A DNA stretch of 64,000 nt from Rotaria macrura (GCA_900239685.1 OENT01000204.1:1-64000); one strand, 5' to 3'. Shown: positions 13,529-26,648, counted from the stretch's first letter. Notes: generated by a model from the sequence alone, not told the origin. Translations and numbers: made by a program.

Positions 13529-14755
13529 CTTATGAACAAGACCTACTTTGTAGTCGTAAACATTTAAGTTCAAGAACGTTAAATTATGAAACAACTGATG
13601 CTTTGCAACAAAGTTTTGTGATTATTAGAATGGTTCATAAGCCTTTACAAGAAAGTTATTTGTAACTTTTGTGGAATACACTCTAAAAGAAGTTTGGAAG
13701 CGTATAGGTTTGAAGTAAACAGGGAAAATGTTGATTACATTCAAATCAATGAGTAAAATCTTCTTGCTTTTCTGGACATTCATTCCGACCCAAAGCAAAA
13801 TTGCCATCTTATTTTGAGATGAAAATCAACGGTATCGTCAGAGAAAAATTTGAACGTCTGATCGAATGGTAAACTAGTCGAAATCAATTTATGATAATGA
13901 TCGACCATCTTGAAAATCAGGCGAATAGGTTTCTCCCATTGGAGTATGATGATTCGTATATCTTCCCTCTTCATAGATCGAGTTTCATAGTAGATGTAGG
14001 TCTAGTCAATTATCGAAACAGATACGAACGAAATCTTTTCAATGCGATTAACAACTAAAGTTAGATGATTTTTTTACGTTGACTTTTAAAACTATAAGAA
14101 CCATTCTCTTCATGTACTACACTACTCCATCACTGAATCAGCTAGTCAACCATTTCTACTATCAATGTCGATAGAATTCCAAAGAATTCACTTATGTTCT
14201 AAAAGATATTTTGTTGTTGCAAAATAAGATTTAGGAGTATGCTTGAATATATTTTCTTGTAAAATTTGAAAGTTAGTTTAATACACACTGAGGGGTTAGA
14301 GTGAGTCTATTTTACGGATGCTATCGTACCTCGACATATTATTTTTGGAAAATATTGTTCTTCAGTGGAATGATTAATGCCGATGAAAAAAACTAAACTG
14401 ACCATAAACATAAATGAATTTACATAAATGATAAGACCAAAAAAGAAGAGCATAATTATTGCATCAAGATGAAATAGAGTCTGTCCATAGTTATTACTAC
14501 TGTCAAGAAATATTTTCTGTTTACATCATGAATAATCAGCGAACGCGACCATTTTTCGTTCACAATCATCATTCTTGATAATTACCGAAAAAAAAATGGT
14601 TCCTTATCCTTCTTGTGTGTTGAAACACATTTCCGCTTGCGGGACCACTTATAGCACGGCAGTATATCGATCGATTGTAAACATCTAATCCAAATGCGCC
14701 ATCTGAGATAATTGACGCAACAAATTATCACCATTGCTTTTGATAATATTCATAG
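13529..14755. other. Intergenic, nothing recognised
   Basis: AT-rich sequence between the foldback element and the hAT element. No open frame with a recognisable domain and no RNA gene was seen. Confidence 0.5.
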
Positions 14756-16140
14756 CAGACCTGCCAACAGGCCGGGAATGGTCAAGCCTGACCTAGTTCT
14801 TGACCTGGTATGTTGAAGCCTGGCCTGGCCTGCAGGCATATATGAAACCAAAAATAAATTGATGTTTCTTTTTACAATACATATCCATTCGGTTCAATAT
14901 TGAGTCATCATGTTGAAGATTAATGCAGCTGTTTATTTCTATTTATAAGGATATCCCCATTCCTTAGCCAAAATTTTCAAAGTTTTCGTTTCTTGTTTTA
15001 TTCTATTCTACGTGTGCGTTGTAATGTGCTCGATCTATTGGTGATGTTTTGAGCATTCAAGTATTACCGCACAGTAAAAAACAGTTGAAACGATAGATCG
15101 ATTACCGTAGAGGTATAGAACGTTTTTTGTTTCTTTTGTGGTTTTGTCATACCTGGTTTTTAAGTAAAAATTGACCAAAGTGTCCCGTTTCTCAGGCATG
15201 ATATATTTGATCAAGCTGAAATTTTTTCTACAAGCACCAAAGAGTGTTAATAGTGCCAATTTTGTTTTAATTTTAAATTATATTCTTGCACTGAATTTTG
15301 ACAGGTCTTACGAAGGAAGTACTATTCAGACAAATAAGCGGTTTTGGTTGTTCTTCGTATATGGACTTTTTTATCAGAAGAGAATGAGAGAGAGAGAATC
15401 CACAGCAATAGGCACCCTAAATTACTTATAGTATCTGTAAAATATTTTCAGTTCTATCGAACATACAGCAGATGAATCCCAATATTTTCTTTGAACAAGC
15501 ATTTCGGAAACGTTAGTTTATGAAAACGTATAATCTATTGATCCAGATCTATCTACTTGGAAAGTTTCAAACACTTTTGATGAGCCACTTTCAAAAGTGT
15601 TGGAGTGGAGAAGGCATATCATTAACAGCAATAATATTAAAAATTTGTTCTATATATTAGAAAATAAAAGAACTCTCTAAATTGACATCAATAACACTCC
15701 ACAAAAGAAAAGCCACTATTTGACAACTTCAATAGCTAACGTAATTTTCCATATTTGAAAAATATAAACAAAATCAATTGAATTCACTGTCAATTTTCAC
15801 CTAAGTCATCGTCTTTTCGCTAATAAAAGGTGAAAACTCAATGACTCCTGTCTTCGTTTTTGTTTTAGTCTTTTTCATTGCATCTTTGACGATCATCGTT
15901 GGACTAAATCCAGTGCGCTCATGAAGTGCTTTCTGTTTTATTCATTGTGTAAGTTGAATTATAGCGACATTTAGTTTGAAATTGAGCAGATCAAATCATT
16001 CTGAGTCAATTTTGAGCAGGCTGCATATTTCAGCCTTAGTTGGTCTGGTGTCCTGATCACCATCGGTTTAGTCTGATGCAGACTAGGGTAAAATCTGAAA
16101 AATCAGCCCGGGCTGGTAGTCTGGTCTGTTCGCAGCACTG
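14756..16140. mobile_element. Non-autonomous hAT-type DNA transposon
   Basis: The left end (CAGACCTGCCAACAGGCC) and the reverse complement of the right end (CAGTGCTGCGAACAGACC) match at 14 of 18 positions. Both start with CAG and share a hAT-like TGC.AACAG core. The flanking 8-mers are ATTCATAG (14748-14755) and ATTCGTAG (16141-16148), 7 of 8 identical, the 8-bp target duplication expected of hAT elements. GC-rich subterminal repeats (AGGCCTGACC-type) sit just inside both ends. The interior of about 1.2 kb has no recognisable transposase, so the element must have been moved in trans. The mismatches in the ends and in the duplication indicate an old insertion. Confidence 0.75.
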
Positions 16141-17071
16141 ATTCGTAGACGATTTCACAAACAACTTCAAACAGCCGTCTACAAGCTTGAACGCTCGAAA
16201 ACAACAACAAATGTGATTTCTTCAGTCACAGTTAGAAACAACGACTTTGAGAGAAAGACAACCAATTTTTATGTTATTCTTGTTTTTCAGCGTGACCTCA
16301 GGATGTGCTTAAAATGTAAAATACAAAGAAAGTTGCCTTGGACACTACGGTTGCAATCTATGCTTGCAATTTTTTTCTTGTTGCAGATTAATTTTCTGCG
16401 TGCATATCCATTAACCAAATTTCTTCTAAATTTCAAAACATGAATAGAAACTTGTCAAGAATCGAGTTTTAGTATTCTTCCAAGGTATTGAAAAAAAACT
16501 CAAAATAATGCTATTCAACAGAAAAATGAGTGGCGTACAAGTTAACGCACTTTATTAGAAGTCTCAAATCATTTGATGCTTCGTATGCAAATATCAAAGT
16601 TCTCGGTTAATCCGTTAGTATGCACGAACATAATCGTTTAAGATTGATAAATTCAAAAATGTTCCAAGTGTTCTTCAATAATTTTCAAAAAGCTTCAAAA
16701 TACCACGCCGGACATCAGGTAGTTATGCACACTAACATTTAGAACTATCGGTCTTACAAATATTTATTTGTAGGAGAGAAACGCCGTTCCATACCTTCAA
16801 GATTACAGACTTTTATAAAAATAAAGAGCATTCGTAAACATAGTGAATGAAACATTGATGTGTCAGATGACAAGATGTCTGTTCTTAGGTTTTCATACTA
16901 AACATTAGAAAGTAATGTGTATGTATGAAGACATAGAAAAGGATAGTTTTCGAATAAAAATTTAAATGAACTATTATTTTATAGAAAATTTCACACAAAA
17001 GAAAAACAAACACCCAACACATTTATTAGTCTATCAAGATTACAAATGCATTCTAATTCATATTTCAGAAA
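16141..17071. other. Intergenic, 5' flank of the MOXD1-like gene
   Basis: No gene recognised. A splice-acceptor-like TATTTCAG lies four bases before the MOXD1-like start at 17072, which fits a 5' UTR intron or a trans-splice acceptor. Confidence 0.4.
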
Positions 17072-20000
17072 ATGATGTTTCTACATAAGAAACGCGACTT
17101 ATTACCTATCACCTGGCAATCCGTAGTTCTCTCTATTGGTCTAGTGATCATGATGCTCAAGAATAGCGTCTGTATTTCAAGTCCAATTGAACCATTTATT
17201 GCCTACAATTTTTCCACCACACTTGCAGCAAACGTATCTGATTTATGGTGGAATATAGATGAAACGAGTCAGGAAATTACATTTGAACTTCATATTAACA
17301 CTACAGGTTGGATCGCACTGGGTATCAGTCCAGGTAAAACGTATATCATATGCGTTATTTTTCCAATCTTATTTATTTGATGCATCCTTCAGCTGGTGGC
17401 ATGCCGGGTGCTGATATTGCCGTTGGATGGGTTGATTCCATGGGCAATGCATATATTCAAGTATGCTAAATTTAAACTGTTTTCTAAAAAATCAATCTTT
17501 ATTTTTCAATTCAAGGATCGTTACGCTTGCAACTACTCACGACCTATCCTAGACAACAGTACCCTAAATTGGATTCTTCTTCGAGGTCGTGAAGTCAATG
17601 GCTGGACAGCCATTCAATTCAAACGAATGTTTGACACTTGTAATCCCATGGGTGTACCAATCGCGGTGAGAAATGTTCCCGTTCTGTGTCCACTTTAGAA
17701 TCACTGCCTTTTTCAAACGATATCACTTTTATCTCTACGTTGATAGATGCTTGTTTTTTATATAAAACTTATCGAATTTATTTTCAACATTTGCAAACAA
17801 TGTAATGTCTAACGACGATCCTGTGATGCGTAGCTTTCATATTTTATTTCAAGCAAAAAGACTATATTCTAAAACATATTTTTTAATCGAGAAATTCTTT
17901 TCGATTATTTGTTTTTGTCTATAATATTTAAGACAGGTACCAACATCCTGATATTTGCCTATGGACTTGTTGATCCTGATCCATCAAAATCGAATAGCGA
18001 TATTACCTATCATGAAAATCGACGAGGGAGCCGCATACTAGCACTTCGTTCTTATGTAAATTCACGATTAGAATCTGATTTTGCCAACTTGGAATCCATT
18101 GAATTTCGTTTGAATAATGTTAGTTTGATTTTACTTGAACCGTTTAATATATTTGTATTTGCTTGAAATCTTTTCAGTATACTGTCCCGTCAAATGACAC
18201 AACTTACTATTGTGAAGTATTTCCGGCTCCAAAAAATTTTACAGTCAAAAGACAAGCTATTGCCGTAGGTGAATTTCTGTTTAAGATGTTTTCTGATATG
18301 ATCCGTTGTTTTTCAGTACGAGATCTTAATCGATCCAAACAATGCTGATATTGTTCATCATCTCTTGTTATATGAATGTGACACCACAAGTGACTTCACT
18401 GGTGTATTACTTCCTCAAGGGCTGTGTGATGATATTACTCGTTCTTCAAGAACCTGTTCAGTAAATATAGCCATCGGTTGGGCCGTTGGCGGAGACTTCG
18501 TATGATATAAAGAAAAATTTCAAAGATGAATGCACTTACAACATTTCTATCGATAGATAATAGAATATCCTGCAGAGGCTGGGTATCCGATTGGTGCTAA
18601 CTTTTCTGCACCATACTACATGATTCAAATGCATTACAATAATCCACAAGGAATATCGAGTATGAATCCTTTTAAAATCGTTATTTAAAGAATGAACTTT
18701 TGTACTCATCTGCCCCTAGATCGAGTCGACAATTCAGGCATTCGATTTTTTCTTGGAAATACACTTCGAGAATATGATCTTGGTTATTTAACGATGGGTA
18801 CCGGTGACGATGAATTGAGTTTAGCCATCCCACCCAAGGTCGAAAAATTTATCGTCGATTCATATTGTCCAGCGGGTGTAACAACAGTATGTACTGTAAT
18901 CTTCTGAGTGTGAATATATAAAGATATTCATTGTAGAATATGCCTGAATCTGGCATCACTGTCTTCGGAGCCTTTCCACACGCACATTTACAAGGTAAAT
19001 AAGTAATCAAAAGATGAATTACCATCACTAACTCTTTTTCAAGGCCGAAGTATTTGGACGAAAATTATTCGAAATGGAACGCCAATCAATTATCTATTCA
19101 ATGATCAACATTTTGATTTCAATTATCAATTCGTAAATATGTTAACAAAACCAATACAATTGTATCCCGTATGACTTAGACATTCCTCTATTTTATCTAA
19201 ATTATTCTCACTTAAGAATGATGCCTTCTATACACGATGCGTCTACAATACAATGAACAAAGACGTTATCACATTAGTATGAAACGAACACTGTCTAATA
19301 TATTTTCTAACAGCTCACTTGTTCCATTCAGGGTGGTCAGTCAACACAGAATGAAATGTGTCTTCATATTTTCTCTTATTATCCACGAATGCCCAATTTG
19401 TTTGTTTGCTTGAATTTCATTGATCCTTATTCATGGTCAGCAATAAGCAATATTTCGTTGTACGTATGTTTCAGTATTAAATGAATCAGCGAATAAAGTG
19501 AATTTCTCAAGGAGAAAAATGAAGTGTCTTCCCCCCCTCCCCTTCCCTTGGAACTTCTTCATAGCGATCTCTCTAATTTTCAGATACGAATCCCAGTAAA
19601 CGTGTTCTTTTCAGTGCAAAGAATGGAAAACTCATATTATGAGGAAAGCAGATCTGTGACATACGATATAGCGTTCATATTTATCCTCTTTGTGTTAGTA
19701 GTTACATATATGTGACAAACTGTAAAGGTGACCGAGAAAAATGAATGCATTAGTTGGATTTGTAGTTGAGTCGTCTGATTTACAAAAACCAATGTTTTTT
19801 GAGAATCAAACTGTCCACGATTTTACTGTGATTTTCGTAGTGAGGTACTTAATAGAACATGAAACTTATTCAAATTTTCTTATCCGCCGGAAATATTGCC
19901 AAAGCCGATTTAGCATCAGTGAAATTTTTTTTCTTATGATAAAATCAGTATCAATAAGGTATAGTAGTTTTATAAATGTATATACTTAGAATGACAATGA

Positions 20001-20290
20001 GCCATTCAAGTCTTACGACATGGCTACTCGAGCTCAAGTGGACAGCTGCATTAGCAGTAAAATGGCAACAATTCTACAACGATGCCTTACGTGTAGTACT
20101 TTACGGTCAAGCCCAAAACTTAGAACATTCGATATCTGCTCTACCAAAATTTGAAAACTTGCAACCAGTCGACTGTACTAGTCAAACGAATGCCAACGGA
20201 ATACCAGCAGCTTGCACATTAAATGTAGCAATGCTTCTAAAGATATCATTTCTGACAGTTATTACTCTCCTTCTTTTGTTAATTTTTTGA
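17072..20290 (+). CDS. DBH-like copper monooxygenase (MOXD1 type)
   Basis: Thirteen exons: 17072-17333, 17393-17460, 17516-17665, 17933-18118, 18178-18264, 18317-18499, 18557-18659, 18720-18886, 18937-18994, 19044-19168, 19217-19276, 19332-19459 and 19990-20290. All have GT/AG ends and agreeing phases, giving about 625 residues, close to the usual family length of about 610. An N-terminal hydrophobic segment (about residues 17-36) should be a signal peptide or anchor. A DOMON domain follows (WWNIDETSQEITFELHINTT...GWIALGISPGG). The two copper domains show HHLLLYEC (His265/His266), HAH (His417/His419) and the Met ligand in QNEMC (Met492). A C-terminal hydrophobic tail (MLLKISFLTVITLLLLLIF) suggests a membrane or GPI anchor in the secretory pathway. 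The family hydroxylates using copper and ascorbate; the substrate is not predictable. The last intron (530 nt) is the least certain junction. Confidence 0.88.
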
Positions 20291-22630
20291 AATACCATAT
20301 AATGTCTGTATTCAATTAATTCATAATTCCCTTACAAAAAGAATATATTGTATTAAAAACATACATCACAAAATAAATACATGGCCAAGATCAATGATTA
20401 GTAGTTTATTCTACCATTATCGATCAGCATGGTCAACTGCTCACGAAAAAAAAAACTATATAATATCAGCTTTCCCTGTGTATAGAAGTCTTGTCCTACG
20501 ATTTGAAAATTTGAAGTAGATTTAATCATTGAACGACTCCACTCTTTCTCGATAATATTCTTTATTTATTATGGTTTGCAAGTAACGAGAACAATTAGTA
20601 AAACTGACTCGAATAAACATAAACAAAGATTTTTCAATATAATCGATAAACTCGTCCTACTTTTTTTCCATTCATCATTGTAAACTTTACAGTGTAAAGT
20701 ACATATACCAGTAGCGATATTCTTACGTGACAATAAGAAAAATAATTGATCACCTTCATATTTTTCGCTTATTGCTAAGAACCAAACAAGCAAGACACAT
20801 ATAATGGACAGTAAACTGTTATTAGTAAGTTTTCGTATTGAAAGAATATTTATGATAAAAAATGATGACGTATAATATTAAAAGAGGAATTTCAAGTACA
20901 ATAATGCAATGATGACCTTGATTATCAAAGATAATTTTTGCATGATCACTGTGTAGACAGTGCCATGCAGATATATGGATAGAAGTACAAATCCAACTAT
21001 TAAAACGATTAATTCGAATTCTAGACGGCTGCTGTATTATCTGAACTAAGAATGTGGATAAAGATACATTCACAAGGCAACTCACATGCTCGATTACACT
21101 CGTCAGTTCATTTTGAATGCCTCATAGTTAAAAATGCAGTGGTTAAAAACAGTGGTCTTTCATTAGGAGTATAATTCCAGAGTTCGAATCGACTTGAACA
21201 TTCAAAATTAATGTTAAATTAAAAGAGATGGGAATATTTTAGTATCATAGGCATATACAAATATTAAGAATTAGAATAAAATACAGTAAACTATTATAGC
21301 TGCCGTAAATATAGGATCAATGTTATAGTTATTGATAGGAACTAGTTTACTCAACAAGTGACTACGTTAGAGTCAAAGTATACCATTACATGATTTAGCT
21401 AAAAGTTTGTATTTATCCATTTACAAGAGTCATACCTGGAAGATCAAGCTATCTATTTAGAATTTAAATAAAAAGCTTATTAAGCATTTTTCTTTTATTA
21501 ATTTAAATTTTAAGAAACTAACAATAAAGAAATCAAATTTTACATTTCATTGTTAATCATTTCTTTTGCGTATACTAAAGACTCAATTGCTATTTAATTT
21601 TTCATTTGGTTTGCTACTAAACAGAAAATGTTGAGAACCGACAGATCAATCTATGTAATCGACTTGTGTATCAGCCTATTAACAATTGATTAGCGTACAT
21701 AGATATCCACCCATTATAACTATCACAGATTTCTTCTGATAGAAGCTTTCAAATTGACTGAAGAAACGTATTTGTTTTAAGACAACGATTATGTACTAGA
21801 TCGAGATAGATCACAAAAATTAACAGGGTTGCCTTAACATGATGTTGTCATTGAGTCAAGGAATGTTTGAAGATGCTTCAAACAAAAAGATAATTGTGTG
21901 ATATTGGAAGACTGATGGTCGAAGCAGGTTTAAAAGTTATTTATACATAATAAAATCCACCATTTAGTGAATTGCAATGGATTTGAATCAGCATAAAAAA
22001 ATTAATATTTACCACAACTTTTATCTTCAGTGTGTTGTAATACAATAACCGATACGTGAAATGTCTAGTATTACCACGAATAGAACCGATAGTTACCTGT
22101 TTGCATTATTCTTTCATCTACATTTTCAATGTATGATTGGAGATTTTCTCATGATTCGTATTGCAATACTTATCGTCCCGGAGCTATTTCCATAATCACA
22201 TATAGTTCTTGTACAGTCTCAAGTAATTATCTTCACTTAATCAGTATGGAGACATCTATTTTGGTTGTTACTCTACTTTAACTGCATACACTAGCAATAT
22301 TCTGTACTATCTCTCTCTAAATTTGTCTTCTTGATGCATATAGATACTCATAGAGCAGTTTAAAAAGCAGCAGAATTGAAAATTAACTGTTTACTTTATT
22401 AATTTTAATATCAATATCTTTTAACTCTATGGTGAGATAACAAAACTACATATTAAAAAATGTATAAAGCACGCAGCCGTTTACCTGCCTTAAATCGAAC
22501 ATAAAAGAACAACAAAAAAAGAGAATACCCAATAGAAGGTAGATGCTGTTATCAGCTGTGTCGCTTATCTTTATCATGGGTGCAGCCTGGTGAAACTTCG
22601 GTGTGATTGCCCTTTCTTAATTTTCTGCTG
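20291..22630. other. Intergenic
   Basis: AT-rich, with no protein gene recognised. It contains the 3' flank of the MOXD1-like gene (AATAAA-type signal near 20372), a weak tRNA-like stretch near 21120-21205, and from about 22480 the duplicated 5' flank of sulfotransferase copy 1. Confidence 0.45.
21118..21205 (+). pseudogene. Possible degenerate tRNA-like/SINE fragment
   Basis: An A-box-like stretch (GCAGTGGTTAAAAACAGTGG) is followed about 35 nt later by a B-box-like AGTTCGAATC. The stems needed for a functional tRNA do not pair, so at best it is a decayed tRNA or a tRNA-derived SINE head. It may also be chance. Confidence 0.2.
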
Positions 22631-23440
22631 ATGAACAAAAATAAAGTCGTCGTTCTGTGGTCCCATTTGCGTTCAATCTCGACTGCATTCGAACGAGCTT
22701 TCTTGCAACGAGAAGACTATATTACTTTCCATGAACCGTTTGGTGAGCCTTGCTATTTTGATCCAGAACGTATCTACAACTTCTATGATGATCAGCGGTG
22801 TGCTCACACAGAGAATACGGATTTATCCTACTCACAGATTGTCGAGCAAATACTGAAGGCTGCCATAAACGAAGAAAAGAAAAACGTGTTTGTGAAAGAC
22901 ATGGCCCGCCATGTTATACGACCTAACTATAAGGAATCTTGCAAAAATCCAACTTTACTACCAATTAACTTTCTTAAACGATGCACACATACGTTCATTC
23001 TTCGCACGCCCCAAAAGGCTTTACCTTCTCTGTATCGTGCATATGTTAAAACAGAACGGGAATTCATTCCTGACGAGATTGGATACTCGGAGCTGCTCGC
23101 TTTATTCGATTTTTTAACCGAGCTGACTGGCATCCAACCACTGCTCATTGAAGCAGACGAACTTCTTGCCGAACCCCAAGCCATCATGCAAGCGTACTGT
23201 GAAGCAGGTATTCATGATCGATTTGTACTAAGCATGCTCGAATGGAAAGTAGGACGAGTTGAACTGTTCGATAAATGGGCCGGTTGGCATGACAATGCTC
23301 AGAATAGTACAGGTTTCAATCAGTTTCAGCAAACAAAAGACAGTGCGGAGGATCTCGTCCTACCTGAAGATGTACAGCAACTGATCGAACAAAGCATGCC
23401 TATCTACGAGAAGTTGCGTAAATATAAGATAAACATTTGA
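22631..23440 (+). CDS. Sulfotransferase-like P-loop protein, copy 1
   Basis: Single-exon gene of 269 residues. The start at 22631 is preferred over the in-frame ATG at 22607 because it aligns with the start of the paralogue at 45361 and gives exactly the same length. The N-terminus VVVLWSHLRSISTAFERAFL fits the 5'-phosphosulfate (PAPS) binding loop of sulfotransferases, with Arg and Ser in the R-S-x-S-T-A-F-E-R pattern. CTHTFILRTPQKALPSLYRA later in the chain resembles the 3'-phosphate-binding region (R-x-P...S). This subtype is better known from bacteria and fungi than from animals, so foreign origin is plausible (inference). Target unknown; no signal peptide, so probably cytosolic. The 3' UTR (23448-23585) is conserved with copy 2. 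Confidence 0.75.
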   Translation: MNKNKVVVLWSHLRSISTAFERAFLQREDYITFHEPFGEPCYFDPERIYNFYDDQRCAHTENTDLSYSQIVEQILKAAINEEKKNVFVKDMARHVIRPNYKESCKNPTLLPINFLKRCTHTFILRTPQKALPSLYRAYVKTEREFIPDEIGYSELLALFDFLTELTGIQPLLIEADELLAEPQAIMQAYCEAGIHDRFVLSMLEWKVGRVELFDKWAGWHDNAQNSTGFNQFQQTKDSAEDLVLPEDVQQLIEQSMPIYEKLRKYKINI

Positions 23441-23875
23441 CATATATGATCGTTGCTGTCTCCATTTGGTATCGAACGGGAACCTTATTTTCTTATTTTA
23501 CTTATAGTTCACTTTTATAATGAGGGATAAATATAATTAAATGAAAATGAAAATGAATACTTGATAGTTTTATACATTCTTGTTTATCCGTATAATGATT
23601 AGTCAATTAAATTCCAATTTTTATATTAGTGTGAACATTGTGGAAAAAGTATCATAAATCGAACGCAGCCTCGGTCATTGATATATTTGATACTGAAATC
23701 TGTTTAGTAAAAGGTGAGCTGCGAATGCTTGTTTGTGATACGCATATGCAGACACTTATGTACGAAAAATCGGCTGCTGAATACCGAATAATCAGCAAGT
23801 AGATCATGACTAACAGATCACATTGCGATACGATACGTTTTCGTGACGAAATATCTCAAATGATGACTTAGCCAC
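23441..23875. other. 3' flank of sulfotransferase copy 1
   Basis: The first about 145 bases are nearly the same as the sequence after copy 2 (46190-46310), including a run of ATGAAAATGAAAATGAAT and TTGATAGTTTTATACATTC. The rest holds nothing recognised up to the hAT element. Confidence 0.55.
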
Positions 23876-25352
23876 CAGAGATCCGAAAATTGCCGAGTCT
23901 ACTCGCACCGCCACGAGGCGAGGCGAGTCGGCATTTTCTGCACCGTGGCGAGCACGAGTTGAGTAAATCGCCGAGGCGACTAGCCTATACTTAGAATGTT
24001 ATTTTTGATGAATAAATGGAAAATAACATTCTAAAGATATCTTTCGATTTTATGCAGTTCTTTATAAGCGTTTCCATTTGTAGTGAAGTTTATCAAATCG
24101 GAACAATAACTTAGTGTGTAGGGTGTCTCAACAATCTGCTTAAAAAAGAGAACTTTATATCTCTACAGAGTGATGAACAAAATATCTGATATTTTTCGTG
24201 ATGGTAGAGGATACTTCCAAGCTTCTATTCAAGTGGTAGCAGCTTATTAACACACTTGAAAACTAGCATCAATTACTTGAACACAGAGTTTAACTTTTTC
24301 CAAGACACTTCTATCAGTCGTCAACCACAAAACATAGAAATGTATCCCAAAGTTTATTCATAAATTCCAATTTTTAAAGATTGTAATACTGATCAATTTG
24401 GTTAAAAAGTTGTTCTATTTTCATCAAGAACTAACGATATCAGAGTCATAGTACCAGAAAATATCGTATGCTTGACTAGCACTATTTGCCGTTCTCCAGA
24501 GTTTTGACTCAGAGAACACCTGTTCTTGATGAAAATGGAACATCTCTTAACTAAAATGATCAGCAAATAAGACCTCTAAAAATATGATTTGTCAGTAAGT
24601 TCTCGAGACGTGTTGGTATTTTGTTCACTGTCCAGAGGAGTACTTTATCAAACTTCAACTAACGTCACTGGTGTTTTCAGATCTTTTCAGTGCAAACAGA
24701 TTTGAGACGATTTTGCGAAGTTAGGTAAAATAGAGAAAACTCAAGGATTCAAATAAAGTATTATAATTTTGAAAATCTAAGAACACGGGAATTCGCATCG
24801 GATTATAGAAACCCCAAATTTATAGTTTATCTTTCGCATTGAAATGTGAATTTTTATCTTTTAAATTAGTGATAATAAGTCTAATTGATGTTATTAAACC
24901 TTTTACTGATGAATAAAAACTTTGAAGTATCTCCACCATTAGAAAAAAAATTAGTTCATTTGATCATAATCGTGTGCACCTATGCAGATTTCTTTTTGCT
25001 AAATGACCTTTAGCACACTCTGGATACACGTATATTTAATTATTCAGTCTAGTTCAACTATTGCACTGACGCAGTTCTCAGAGCATTGTTTATACGCTCA
25101 ATAAAAAAATGAACGATCTTTATTTATTTGATTATCATTAATATGTTTGTTCTTCAACTTATTTAAATGTATAAAATGTTCTTTATTTGATTGTAGAAAA
25201 TAAAAACATAGTGATTGTTACGGGTGGTTGAAAAACTACCAAAAAGTAACTATTTTATTATAAACTCTAGGCGAGGTGAGGCAGCAATGAGCAACTCGGC
25301 AGCATGACGAGGCGGTGACGAGTCGCTTTTTTGATTGACGCGTGGATCTCTG
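23876..25352. mobile_element. Second non-autonomous hAT-type transposon
   Basis: Both ends carry CAGAGATCC (the right end as its reverse complement GGATCTCTG, ending at 25352). The flanking 8-mers TTAGCCAC (23868-23875) and TTAGCGAC (25353-25360) match at 7 of 8 positions, as expected for a hAT target duplication. GC-rich subterminal repeats lie inside each end (GCCACGAGGCGAGGCGAGTC on the left, CGAGGCGGTGACGAGTCGC on the right). The interior contains an older imperfect inverted repeat (about 24390-24440 against 24505-24560, sharing TTTTCATCAAGAAC) but no transposase. The terminal sequence differs from the element at 14756, so it belongs to a different subfamily. Confidence 0.75.
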
Positions 25353-26640
25353 TTAGCGACACAGTTTATTTCAGTGCGTATATGCCATATTGCACAGATG
25401 TGTTCCTTCAAGTGTAGATATATACAAAATAATAGACATTTCTTATTTTCGGCTTCAGAAAACGACTGAAGTTGAGAAATTATTGATTGAATATGTACTT
25501 TGATCAAACCAATAGTGGCGCTGCATTGTGAGTCAATCCTATCTATGTTTATGTATTTGTGTTATGCATGTAATGACAACGTGTGAGTCATGAAAAATTA
25601 CTCAATTTCTACTGGTTCTATACGTAGTAGAAGGTTAGCTATGACTACATAACTTCAAACATACAAAAAAGAAGTTGCCCAATATGAGATTTATATATTT
25701 AAAGAAAAAATACTGGCTTGTGTTTTTTATCATTTTGTTCGTAGCAGTACTCGGGCATGTCTTGTAAGTACTGAAACTCTATAGATTAAATATTTACTCA
25801 CCATTATGGACAACAATTAGAAAATTCCCACAATTATTGTAAGATTTTCAATAGGCTGTTTAGCTTTTAATTTGTTTCATGTTTTCTTTCCATGAATAAC
25901 AAAATAGTATCTAATCATACTCATCGATACGTCGATGTATGAATTCTACTATGCAAATGTTTTAAACATAAATCAAATTCTTACGCATATCTTTAATTGC
26001 CGAAAAAGTCTAAAATCGTTTCCAAATCACTAAAGCTTCGTCGTAGATATTTGAAGAACTATCCGACTCTTCATAGATGTACATTTCACTTATACTCAAA
26101 ACTTCACATATCTTGCGATTCCTATACAGACATATTCTTGACAATCTACTTAACTATGTACTCTATTATTTATTAATGTGCGACAACTTCACCGCGTCTA
26201 CTTTTGATTGTATCGAGAGGAATACGTTTAACTGAACTCATGCATATTGTTTGAAACAAGTTTCGAAAATTCTCAAACTTGGAATCGGAGTTAAATGATA
26301 TGCTATACTATAAAAAAATAAAAAAACCTGCTAATCGATATTCTTGCGTTAACTCTTTTGCAACATATCAATGTCTGAATAATTTTCAGTCTGTGAAGAT
26401 TTGTACTAATAATCACAGGCTTTTAAGATATTTTAGTCAATCTATTGCTTTCTACACATTGATATCCTGTAGTTTCGAAAATGTGTCCCTGTTTTCTTGT
26501 ACCCCAAGAATATTCGTGATACCCTTTTGATAAAAAATAGTGTTCATAATCTATTAACCATTTTTGACCATGTTATAAATTGACAAAAATCAACATTTTA
26601 CATTATGTAGATCCATCCATTTTTAAAATCGAATCTCTCT
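25353..26640. other. Intergenic upstream of PARG
   Basis: No confident gene. At 25684-25763 a 26-codon frame encodes a basic start plus a hydrophobic stretch (LVFFIILFVAVLG) ending at a strong GTAAGT donor, like the first exon of a type II membrane protein, but no matching later exon was found. Confidence 0.4.
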
Positions 26641-26641
26641 C

Positions 26642-26648
26642 TATATAA
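26642..26648 (+). promoter_or_regulatory. Likely TATA box of the PARG gene
   Basis: TATATAA within TCTATATAAACAC, 93 bp before the PARG start codon. The same TCTATATAA(A/G)CAC string occurs in the duplicated segments at 28164 and 44680, which supports a real core promoter rather than chance AT richness. Confidence 0.4.

Noticed and set aside
19990..20060. Alternative reading of the last MOXD1-like exon (NDNEPFKSYDMATR frame)
   Set aside because: It would need a +1 shift to reach the DBH-like WQQFYNDALR block. The other frame joins the previous exon in the correct phase and reaches that block directly.
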